A DNA stretch of 13,696 nt from Glaciecola sp034112105. GTDB lineage: Bacteria; Pseudomonadota; Gammaproteobacteria; Enterobacterales; Alteromonadaceae. Under the pieces are notes generated by a model that saw only the letters and a program-made list of their open reading frames with translations, was not told where the DNA came from and made no database searches. The position numbers were made by a program, and so were the translations under genes. This document shows positions 7,944 to 13,696 of this stretch, in pieces. Location: assembly GCA_034112105.1 (NCBI GenBank), contig JAWUVZ010000136.1:1-13696 (forward strand). The letters run 5' to 3'. Numbering within the stretch: position 1 is the stretch's first letter; every line of letters begins with the position of its first letter.

Positions 7944-8166
7944 GATGGTTTGGTTAATTTTAAAATACTCAATCAATGTTAAACCGATCACAGTATAATA
8001 ACGGTATTAAGTATTAATTTCCCAATGATTAAAGAGAATAATAACAAAATGAAAATTGTTTTTTCCAATATCCCTTCTATTTATGTGCTGCGTCACCCGT
8101 TGCAAACACTTATAAATAAACAGCAATACCTCACTCGCCCAATTTGCAAACCTGTTTAGAGTGCGC

Positions 8167-8811
8167 ATGACTGAATTACAAATATTAGGAGCGATAGCCA
8201 GCATCATAGGCTTAGCTATCATCATTAGAAATACTGATTTTAAGCAACTAGTCAATGACAGTGCTTTTCAACACCGTTTTTTTGGTGCCAGCGCAGCCGT
8301 GTTCGTCCTTTGGATTTTTCGCGTAGGAATAGTAGATGAACTGCAGGTCCACTTCATTTGGCTAACCTCACTGGCTCTTATATTAGGATTTAGATGGGCC
8401 ATTATATCGTCCAGTTTAGTCTTACTGGGTATGACTATCACTGGTTATGAGAAATTCTCTATGTTAGGCATTAACTGGTTGTTAGGTACATTACTCCCGA
8501 TCTCCGTAACCTATGCCATTTTCAGTTGGTCATTTCACAAGTTACCTAAAAACCTATTCGTTTATATTTTCGTGTGTGCATTTTTCCCTGGGGCAATCAC
8601 GGTTTCGTTAAAAATCATTGCGATGGCAGGCTACTTTCAATTAGATACTGATTTGGGTTGGGACGTTATTTTTAATAACTACGTGTTACTAATTCCCCTG
8701 CTGCTATTTTCAGAAGCATTCTTTAATGGCTTCACCATAACATCATTGGTCATACACAAGCCCCAATGGGTTTATACCTTTCATGACAAATTTTACATAG
8801 ATGGTAAGTAG
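8167..8811 (+). CDS. CbiM-like membrane protein (COG3235)
   Basis: A 214-residue polytopic membrane protein with about six or seven hydrophobic segments, resembling the COG3235 family related to CbiM/energy-coupling-factor permease components. Family hints are the LGFRWAIISSSLVLLG segment, the loop and helix MLGINWLLGTLLPISVTY, and FFPGAITVSLKIIAMAGYF. Transport of cobalt or another substrate cannot be claimed: no CbiN, CbiQ or CbiO partner is nearby, and the N-terminal His of true CbiM is not seen. TAGAG at 8157-8161 is 5 nt before the ATG at 8167; a GTG at 8161 would add two residues. It is read divergently from the desulfurase-SufE gene and followed by a strong terminator. Confidence 0.75.
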   Translation: MTELQILGAIASIIGLAIIIRNTDFKQLVNDSAFQHRFFGASAAVFVLWIFRVGIVDELQVHFIWLTSLALILGFRWAIISSSLVLLGMTITGYEKFSMLGINWLLGTLLPISVTYAIFSWSFHKLPKNLFVYIFVCAFFPGAITVSLKIIAMAGYFQLDTDLGWDVIFNNYVLLIPLLLFSEAFFNGFTITSLVIHKPQWVYTFHDKFYIDGK

Positions 8812-8838
8812 AAAATTTGTTTAACTGCAATGCAAAAA

Positions 8839-8871
8839 AACGACAATGGTTTGTTAAAAACCATTGTCGTT
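8839..8871. terminator. Strong bidirectional intrinsic terminator
   Basis: A perfect 14-bp stem, AACGACAATGGTTT (8839-8852) with AAACCATTGTCGTT (8858-8871), has a 5-nt loop. On the plus strand it is followed by TCTCTTTATT, ending the CbiM-like transcript 28 bp after its stop. On the minus strand the stem runs into TTTTTTT (8834-8840), an even better terminator for the convergent phosphoribosyltransferase transcript. Confidence 0.88.
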
Positions 8872-8872
8872 C

Positions 8873-8947
8873 TCTTTATTAACAGCGTATTTATTAACAG
8901 CGTATTTATTAACAGCGGGTTTATCAACAGCGTGTTTATCAACACCG
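8873..8947. repeat. Five tandem copies of a 15-bp unit
   Basis: Consecutive 15-mers run TCTTTATTAACAGCG, TATTTATTAACAGCG (twice), GGTTTATCAACAGCG and TGTTTATCAACACCG, at 8873, 8888, 8903, 8918 and 8933; a degenerate sixth (CGTGTATTGATAA) follows. The array begins 2 bp after the terminator stem, inside the convergent gap. The last two units contain TTATCAACA, one base from the DnaA box TTATCCACA. The unit length is a multiple of three, so a plus-strand frame (8830-9054) stays open and reads repeated FINSV; it has no convincing ribosome site and is not called as a gene. Confidence 0.85.
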
Positions 8948-9040
8948 CGTGTATTGATAATACCTCAACTGATAACTTTGCCAGTAATACCTTAGCTATA
9001 ACGAATAAAAATCGTTCAAAAACAACATGTTTTTTATGTT

Positions 9041-9601
9041 TTAGTCAAAAATAACATCTAGGATATTAGATAACTCTGACTTACCTTCCCTAATTTCTTC
9101 TTTTGTCAAACCAGCAAGTTCATGCGGAAAAACTAACCATTCGTCACTTTCATTGACATAATAGTCTGGCACGATACTCGTTTTGTTATTGTTTGGTTTG
9201 TACCAAGGGGTAGCAATCCTAATTTCTTTCGGTGTATTTAAGCGCATCAGTGCTTCAATTTGCTTAGTCAATGCTTCTACACTGCGTCCCGAATCAAACA
9301 CGTCATCAACAATCAATAAGCTGTCACCGGCGTTTGCGTTCTCAATGAGATAATGAAGACCGTGTACTTTAATCTCTTTTGCTTGTTTGTTAATACCGTA
9401 ATACGACGATGTTCTAACAGCAATATGGTCTGTCGGCGTATTTTTGTATTCGAAAAACTCTTGAACTGCGATCCCTATTGGAGCTCCGCCTCGCCAAATT
9501 CCAATAATAAAATCAGGACGGAATCCATCGTTAAAAACTTTAGCCGCTAGGCGAAAACTGTCTTCTAGTAGCGATTGTGAGCTGATGTAATTTTTACTCA
9601 A
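9041..9601 (-). CDS. Phosphoribosyltransferase, hypoxanthine/xanthine type (COG2236-like)
   Basis: A 186-residue soluble PRTase, predicted to join a purine base to PRPP in nucleotide salvage. The PRPP-binding signature is LLIVDDVFDSGRS (about 95-107), preceded by IIGIWRGGAPIG (32-43), the loop that positions pyrophosphate, and followed by IRIATPWYKP and WLVFPHE. These match the COG2236 purine PRTase group; the exact base is not determinable. Translation appears to start at TTG 9601 (MSKNYISSQ...), with AAAGAGA 8-10 nt upstream. It lies downstream of lolC on the same strand across 128 bp, so co-transcription is possible. The terminator at 8839-8871 would end its message beyond the repeat array. 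Confidence 0.85.
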   Translation of the reverse strand: MSKNYISSQSLLEDSFRLAAKVFNDGFRPDFIIGIWRGGAPIGIAVQEFFEYKNTPTDHIAVRTSSYYGINKQAKEIKVHGLHYLIENANAGDSLLIVDDVFDSGRSVEALTKQIEALMRLNTPKEIRIATPWYKPNNNKTSIVPDYYVNESDEWLVFPHELAGLTKEEIREGKSELSNILDVIFD

Positions 9602-9652
9602 AATGTAAATTCTCTTTCTAGGTGTAAATAAATTGAATAATTGTGCATGGAC

Positions 9653-9673
9653 ACTAGTTTACTAATAACTAGT
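9653..9673. repeat. 7-bp inverted repeat between lolC and the PRTase gene
   Basis: ACTAGTT (9653-9659) and AACTAGT (9667-9673) flank a 7-nt loop. Neither strand shows a T-run after it, so it is not a clear terminator. It lies about 55 bp upstream of the PRTase start and could be an operator or a weak processing hairpin. Confidence 0.35.
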
Positions 9674-9729
9674 CACTTGATTTTGAAACAAACAATTCAG
9701 CCATCACAGATTAATATTGATTATAGCGC

Positions 9730-10950
9730 CTATTGAGTTTGTAAGCTATTTGCAGGTTTAATAGATGCCGCTTTGTAAGCCGGATAGAGGGTAGCAAGTA
9801 TACAAAGGCCGAGTGAACCGGCAGAGATTATGATAATTTCAGACAGTTTCATTTCAATAGGCAAACCGGAGCCATCAGGACCAAAAGCGAGACCTGAACC
9901 GAGAAAACCTAAAATATCGTTCAAGAAAAACACCAACAGTAAGCCAATTGCAACACCCGATATGACTCCTTTAATACCATTAAAAATGCCATTAAGCACA
10001 AATATCAGCATGACATCTGTTGGCACTAAACCTTGCGTTTGCAGTATAGCAATATCATGGGTTTTTTCAGTGACTACCATTACTAATGCAGAGACTATAT
10101 TGAATGCTGCCACTGCAATAATTAGAAAAAGCATTAATGACATCATGTTTTTTTCCATACCGACTGCATCGAAAAGAGGTCCCTGTCTCTCGCGCCATGT
10201 TGTATATTTTTGACCTTGTTTGTCCAGTTCATCCACGACAGCCTGATATTGAAAAGCATCATTCAAATACAAGCGCGTTCCTGCAAAAGCCAAATCTCGT
10301 TTGCGTGACAGCTTCGCAACATCATTTATGTTCATCAGCATTACTTTATCGTCAGCTTCTGAATCTAATTGAAACATACCAGCAACTGTCACTAGGCGCT
10401 GACTCGGCATTCGTCCTAGCGGACTATAAGTGCTCGCAGACGGACTAATTACGCGCAGTCGTTGACCAATAGAAACACGCAATTGGTTAGCAAGCGACTG
10501 GCTGATGAGCACATTAAAGCTGCCGCTTTGCAAGGCATCCCATTCACCGGCAATTACGTTTTGAGCAATAATAGAATGGCGTTTTTCCGCAGAAGTATCG
10601 ATACCTTGCAAAAATACCCCTTTAATTAACTTACTTGATTGCACAATGACTTCTTGTTCCACAAAATCTGTACTTGCTAGAACCTGCTCCTGCAAAGATT
10701 GCGGCAGCAATATAGGCCCTTTATTGTCCACTACGATATGCGGTAAAATACCTAAAATATTCTTTTTTAATTGCCCTTCTAGGCCATTCATGACCGAAAG
10801 TACCACAATTAATGAAGCAATTCCAAGTGCAATCCCAACCACTGAGAACAAGTTGATAAAAGAAACAAAGCTGCGTTTATTAGATGTTTTCGAATATCGT
10901 AAACCGATAAAGGCAGAGATAGGCAAAGCCGGGAGTAAGGAAAAACGCAT
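9730..10950 (-). CDS. lolC: Lipoprotein-releasing ABC transporter permease LolC
   Basis: A 406-residue inner-membrane permease of the Lol system, which extracts mature lipoproteins and hands them to LolA. It shows the LolC/LolE layout: FIGLRYSK, a first membrane helix (about 30-54, ending VVLSVMNGLEGQ), a large periplasmic domain, then three C-terminal helices at about 270-295, 312-340 and 370-395 with MEKNMMSLMLFLIIAVAAFN, VTEKTHDIAILQTQG and LATLYPAYKAA. PSASTYSPLGRMPSQR matches the LolC branch (E. coli has PSASQFTPMGRIPSQR). The length is normal (E. coli 399). The ATG at 10950 has only a distant AGGG. The expected lolD ATPase and lolE do not follow; a phosphoribosyltransferase does. Confidence 0.9.
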   Translation of the reverse strand: MRFSLLPALPISAFIGLRYSKTSNKRSFVSFINLFSVVGIALGIASLIVVLSVMNGLEGQLKKNILGILPHIVVDNKGPILLPQSLQEQVLASTDFVEQEVIVQSSKLIKGVFLQGIDTSAEKRHSIIAQNVIAGEWDALQSGSFNVLISQSLANQLRVSIGQRLRVISPSASTYSPLGRMPSQRLVTVAGMFQLDSEADDKVMLMNINDVAKLSRKRDLAFAGTRLYLNDAFQYQAVVDELDKQGQKYTTWRERQGPLFDAVGMEKNMMSLMLFLIIAVAAFNIVSALVMVVTEKTHDIAILQTQGLVPTDVMLIFVLNGIFNGIKGVISGVAIGLLLVFFLNDILGFLGSGLAFGPDGSGLPIEMKLSEIIIISAGSLGLCILATLYPAYKAASIKPANSLQTQ

Positions 10951-11268
10951 AAGCTTATTTTTTGCCCTATGGTGACTCGCAGAGTTAGTATTGAACCGAG
11001 CTCAACGTTATTTAATTAATATAAAGACAAAGGATCGCAAACCAGAGTGAAACCTGAGTCGTTTTTTGGTAGATTAGCAGTTGTCGTCCTATTGGACTTA
11101 TGTAAAGTAAGTCCAATTTAACTCTCGCACTGCCTTACAAAAGCAGAAAACCGCTATCGACATGGTTATTATAAACATCTAATGTCAGATAGTAACAATT
11201 TATACTAAAAGATTAACAACTCAGAAGACAGCGTCACATTAACGAAATTTTTGCATAGGATATTGCAT
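10951..11268. other. 318-bp divergent intergenic region, lolC / PilZ gene
   Basis: The gap between lolC (leftward) and the PilZ-like gene (rightward) must carry both promoters. I see no confident -35/-10 pair. A TATACT at 11201-11206 is a possible -10 for the rightward genes but has no good -35. The main feature is the palindrome at 11091-11117. No coding frame or RNA gene was recognised. Confidence 0.5.
11091..11117. promoter_or_regulatory. Perfect 10-bp palindrome, possible operator
   Basis: ATTGGACTTA (11091-11100) and TAAGTCCAAT (11108-11117) flank the 7-nt spacer TGTAAAG. Neither strand has a T-run beyond it, so it is not an intrinsic terminator. It lies about 140 bp upstream of lolC and 150 bp upstream of the PilZ gene, well placed for a dimeric regulator acting on either promoter. 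I could not match it to a known operator. Confidence 0.45.
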
Positions 11269-11841
11269 TTGAACTCATTAGAAGATAAAAAAAAGAGATT
11301 TGCGTCATTCTTTTTAATCAATCACCCAACTAAAGTTAATATAAGTGTGATTGACTCAAAGCAAGCAACGCAATCAATGGCGGAATTTGAAAGTGAGATG
11401 CCTTATGCATTTAGAATTGCTTCAGAATTATCCGAAATTGAATCACAGGCACTAAAACCGCTGCGCTCAATGGGTGAGAAGCTCGAAGGCTTAGTTACTT
11501 ATCTGCAGCTGCAATCGCGTAAGATTGATCTCATGATGTCGTATATTTTAATCCAACAAGACGATGAAAATAAACGTTCTGAAGCATTGAAATTCGGTGG
11601 AGGTGGGTTAATTGTGAGCCACACATCACCCATCAAAATAGGCGTTGCAGTGGAAGTAAAAGTATTTCTGGAAAAGGAAGCTGCTGCCATTTTTTGTTTA
11701 GCTGAAGTGATTGACGTAGAAGTGATCGATGATCTTTATCACGTCAGTTACGTTTATACGCACATTCGCGACCAAGACCAAGAATTGCTTGTGAGGGCGA
11801 GCCTACATTTGCAAACCAGTCAATTACGCAATAATCGTTAA
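11269..11841 (+). CDS. PilZ-domain-like protein upstream of mfd
   Basis: A soluble protein of about 190 residues. The N-terminal half (MNSLEDKKKRFASFF..., FESEMPYAFRIASEL, LKPLRSMGEKLEGL, SRKIDLMMSYILIQQDDE) is helical. The C-terminal half (about 105-185) looks like a PilZ beta-barrel: LKFGGGGLIVSHTSPIKIG resembles the D/NxSxxG turn region, and the end (YVYTHIRDQDQELLVRASLHLQ) is typical of PilZ proteins. The usual DxS is replaced by GGG and the RxxxR arginines are not clear, so c-di-GMP binding is uncertain. All nearby starts are TTG; 11269 is chosen because TAGGA (11256-11260) lies 8 nt upstream. TTG 11251 or 11263 would add 6 or 2 residues. The stop is 27 bp from mfd, suggesting an operon. 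Confidence 0.72.
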   Translation: MNSLEDKKKRFASFFLINHPTKVNISVIDSKQATQSMAEFESEMPYAFRIASELSEIESQALKPLRSMGEKLEGLVTYLQLQSRKIDLMMSYILIQQDDENKRSEALKFGGGGLIVSHTSPIKIGVAVEVKVFLEKEAAAIFCLAEVIDVEVIDDLYHVSYVYTHIRDQDQELLVRASLHLQTSQLRNNR

Positions 11842-11868
11842 ACAACCATAGAGAAACAATTAAGTAGT

Positions 11869-13696
11869 ATGTCTAATCTATTTTCTGTGCCTTTACCAAA
11901 GGCAAAATCATTGAATAACTCCAATGTTATTGATCATATTCACTGGGGTGAGCTAAAAGGCGCAAGCCAAGCACTCAGCATTGCTAATGCGGCCAAACAA
12001 CACAGTGGACCTCTGTTAGTTTTAATAGAAGATAGTCCGAGTGCGATTAAACTAGAAAAAGAACTTGCTTTTTTTCTGCGTAATCAAGACGTTCATGTCC
12101 AACTTTTTCCGGACTGGGAAACTCTTCCCTACGCTGGCTTTTCGCCTCATCAAGATATTGTTTCGCAACGTTTAGAGACACTTTACTTACTCAGCAAAAA
12201 ACAACCAGGCATATTTATTGTGCCAATCAACAGTCTTTTACAGCGTTTAGCGCCAGTCGAATATGTTGGTCAACATCTGATGTATTTAAAAGTTGGCGAA
12301 ACGATTAATACCGATGAATTTAAACGTAAACTTGAAAAATCGGGGTACTTGCATGTTAGCCAAGTAATGACCCATAGTGAATTTTCGGTACGTGGCAGTA
12401 TTATTGATTTATTCCCCATGGGTAGCGATCAACCTTTTAGAATTGATTTGTTTGATGATGAAATAGATTCAATTCGTTATTTTGACCCCGATACCCAGCG
12501 AGGGTTAGACGAGACGAAAGAGATACGTTTACTGCCAGCTAGAGAGTTTCCGACAGACAAAGAAGCGATAACCCGATTTAGAGAACGCTACCTCGATAAG
12601 TTTGAGCGAAGTAATACCGCTGACAAAGAATCTATTTTCTATCAGGTAAGCAAAGGAACAATGCCCAGCGGTATAGAATATTATTTACCGTTATTTTTTG
12701 AAAAAACATCCACCTTATTTGATTATTTAAATGACGATGCTCTAATGATCTACTACGGCGATTTGAATAAGGCGTCTGACCGATTTAATAAAGATTTGTT
12801 GCAACGTTACGAGCAATATCGCTACAACTTAGCGAGGCCATTGTTATCGCCCATTGATTTATATCTTGATGCGAATGAATTACTAACTCGACTCAAACAG
12901 TGGCCTAGTGCTCAGCTACTAAGTGACTCGTTACAAAAAAAAGCAGGTAAATATAATTTTGATTGCCGCCCTATTGACGGTATTGGCATTGACTTAACCG
13001 CAACAAATCCTTACCAAGCAATTCAGGCAGAAGTAAAAAAAGCTAAAGAAAAAGGTAAAAAAGTCATTTTTTGTGCTGAATCACAAGGCCGCAAAGAAAA
13101 CTTAATGGATGTTTTACACAAAGCAAAAATATATCCAATTAACAGCCCTACTTTTGACGCCGCATTAGAGGAATCCACACATTCTGTTTTCATTTGTGTC
13201 GGCATGGTCGAAAACAGTTTCGAATTTGCAGATAAAAACCAAGCGTTTTTATTCGTTACAGAAACACAACTACTCGGCCATAAGGTTAGCAAAAGGAAAT
13301 TAAAAGCCAAACGCAAAGCACCCGATGAAAGTGCCATTGTTAGGAATCTTGCTGAACTAACTGAGGGCCAGCCGGTAGTCCATATTAACCACGGTGTAGG
13401 TCGTTTTCTTGGCTTAAAAACATTAGATGCCGGCGGTGTAGCTACTGAGTATTTATCGATTGAATACGCTAAACAAGCCAAATTATATGTACCTGTATCC
13501 AGTTTACATCTAATTAGCCGCTTTAGTGGCGGAGATGCGGACCATGCGCCGTTGCATAACCTAGGTAACGATACTTGGACAAAGGCTAAGCGCAAAGCGG
13601 CGGAAAAAGTAAGAGATGTCGCTGCCCAGTTATTAGACGTATATGCTAAACGAGCTGCCAAACCAGGTTTTGCCTATCCTATTGAATGGAGCGAAT
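11869..13696 (+). CDS. mfd: Transcription-repair coupling factor Mfd, N-terminal 609 residues
   Basis: Mfd removes RNA polymerase stalled at DNA damage and recruits UvrA. The frame starts at ATG 11869 and stays open to the window edge, giving about half of a protein that is usually around 1,150 residues. The N-terminal UvrB-like region is seen in LFPDWETLPYAGFSPHQD, VPINSLLQR, FSVRGSIIDLFPMGS and DEIDSIRYFDPDTQR. The RNA polymerase interaction domain begins at about residue 500 with GQPVVHINHGVGRFLGL, then EYLSIEYAKQAKLYVPVSSL and HLISRFSGG. The window stops after KAAEKVRDVAAQLLDVYAKR, just before the translocase motor. No frameshift or internal stop occurs. Its ribosome site is weak, so it may depend on coupling to the PilZ gene 27 bp upstream. 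Confidence 0.96.
   Translation, partial: MSNLFSVPLPKAKSLNNSNVIDHIHWGELKGASQALSIANAAKQHSGPLLVLIEDSPSAIKLEKELAFFLRNQDVHVQLFPDWETLPYAGFSPHQDIVSQRLETLYLLSKKQPGIFIVPINSLLQRLAPVEYVGQHLMYLKVGETINTDEFKRKLEKSGYLHVSQVMTHSEFSVRGSIIDLFPMGSDQPFRIDLFDDEIDSIRYFDPDTQRGLDETKEIRLLPAREFPTDKEAITRFRERYLDKFERSNTADKESIFYQVSKGTMPSGIEYYLPLFFEKTSTLFDYLNDDALMIYYGDLNKASDRFNKDLLQRYEQYRYNLARPLLSPIDLYLDANELLTRLKQWPSAQLLSDSLQKKAGKYNFDCRPIDGIGIDLTATNPYQAIQAEVKKAKEKGKKVIFCAESQGRKENLMDVLHKAKIYPINSPTFDAALEESTHSVFICVGMVENSFEFADKNQAFLFVTETQLLGHKVSKRKLKAKRKAPDESAIVRNLAELTEGQPVVHINHGVGRFLGLKTLDAGGVATEYLSIEYAKQAKLYVPVSSLHLISRFSGGDADHAPLHNLGNDTWTKAKRKAAEKVRDVAAQLLDVYAKRAAKPGFAYPIEWSE

Noticed and set aside
7992..8048. Cobalamin or other riboswitch ahead of the CbiM-like gene
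   Set aside because: The gap is too short and no B12-box-like conserved core or stable paired structure is visible.
8049..8159. 36-codon plus-strand frame (MKIVFSNIPSIYVL...) ending just before the CbiM-like gene
   Set aside because: AAAGAGA lies too far upstream of its ATG, and the peptide is unremarkable. A leader peptide is possible but not supported.
8830..9054. 74-codon plus-strand frame with repeated FINSV
   Set aside because: It starts inside the terminator region, has no convincing ribosome site, and is kept open by the 15-bp repeat length. Kept as a repeat, not a gene.
9669..9704. 11-codon minus-strand frame (MAELFVSKSSD) 25 bp after lolC, where lolD might begin
   Set aside because: There is no ribosome site and no ATP-binding motif or other LolD sequence after it; too short to claim a lolD remnant.
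13023..13661. 212-codon minus-strand open frame inside mfd
   Set aside because: It lies wholly opposite the well-conserved Mfd frame and its translation resembles no family I know; it is an antisense shadow.

Overview
The window looks like chromosomal DNA of a marine gammaproteobacterium of the Alteromonadaceae type (Paraglaciecola/Glaciecola/Aliiglaciecola-like). This rests on AT-rich coding DNA, the style of the LolC, Mfd and CsdA homologues, the PilZ-protein-then-mfd order, and lineage-typical families (DUF3667, HDOD, COG3235). Genus placement is inference; no rRNA or tRNA is present to confirm it.

Left part (1-2190) is partly decayed. An IS6-family transposase relic (minus strand, running off the left edge) carries two in-frame stop codons. 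Its apparent terminal inverted repeat ends near 444 and abuts the 3' end of a truncated plus-strand gene (447-578). Next comes an intact minus-strand DUF3667 zinc-ribbon membrane protein (581-1849). A short plus-strand acyl-CoA-thioesterase-like remnant (about 2018-2188) follows, with a stop codon where the family has a conserved Trp.

Middle part (2200-8811) is signalling and metabolism. It holds an HDOD-domain protein (minus); a 499-bp gene-free stretch with two inverted repeats; a membrane-anchored diguanylate cyclase (GGEEF, no I-site) whose 3' end overlaps a GTG-started family-4-like glycosyltransferase; a convergent cysteine desulfurase fused to a SufE domain (CsdA-CsdE-type fusion); and a CbiM-like COG3235 membrane protein read divergently from the fusion.

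Right part (8812-13696): a strong bidirectional hairpin terminator and a 15-bp tandem repeat array lie between the CbiM-like gene and a convergent phosphoribosyltransferase. Upstream of the phosphoribosyltransferase, on the same strand, is lolC, without lolD or lolE beside it. Divergent from lolC is a probable PilZ-domain protein gene followed closely by mfd, which runs off the right edge before its helicase motor. A perfect 10-bp inverted repeat sits between lolC and the PilZ gene.

No defence island, CRISPR array, prophage or biosynthetic cluster was seen. The most noteworthy items are the desulfurase-SufE fusion, the c-di-GMP synthase/glycosyltransferase overlap, the isolated lolC, the repeat array with DnaA-box-like units, and the lolC/PilZ intergenic palindrome. 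Several genes seem to use GTG or TTG starts.
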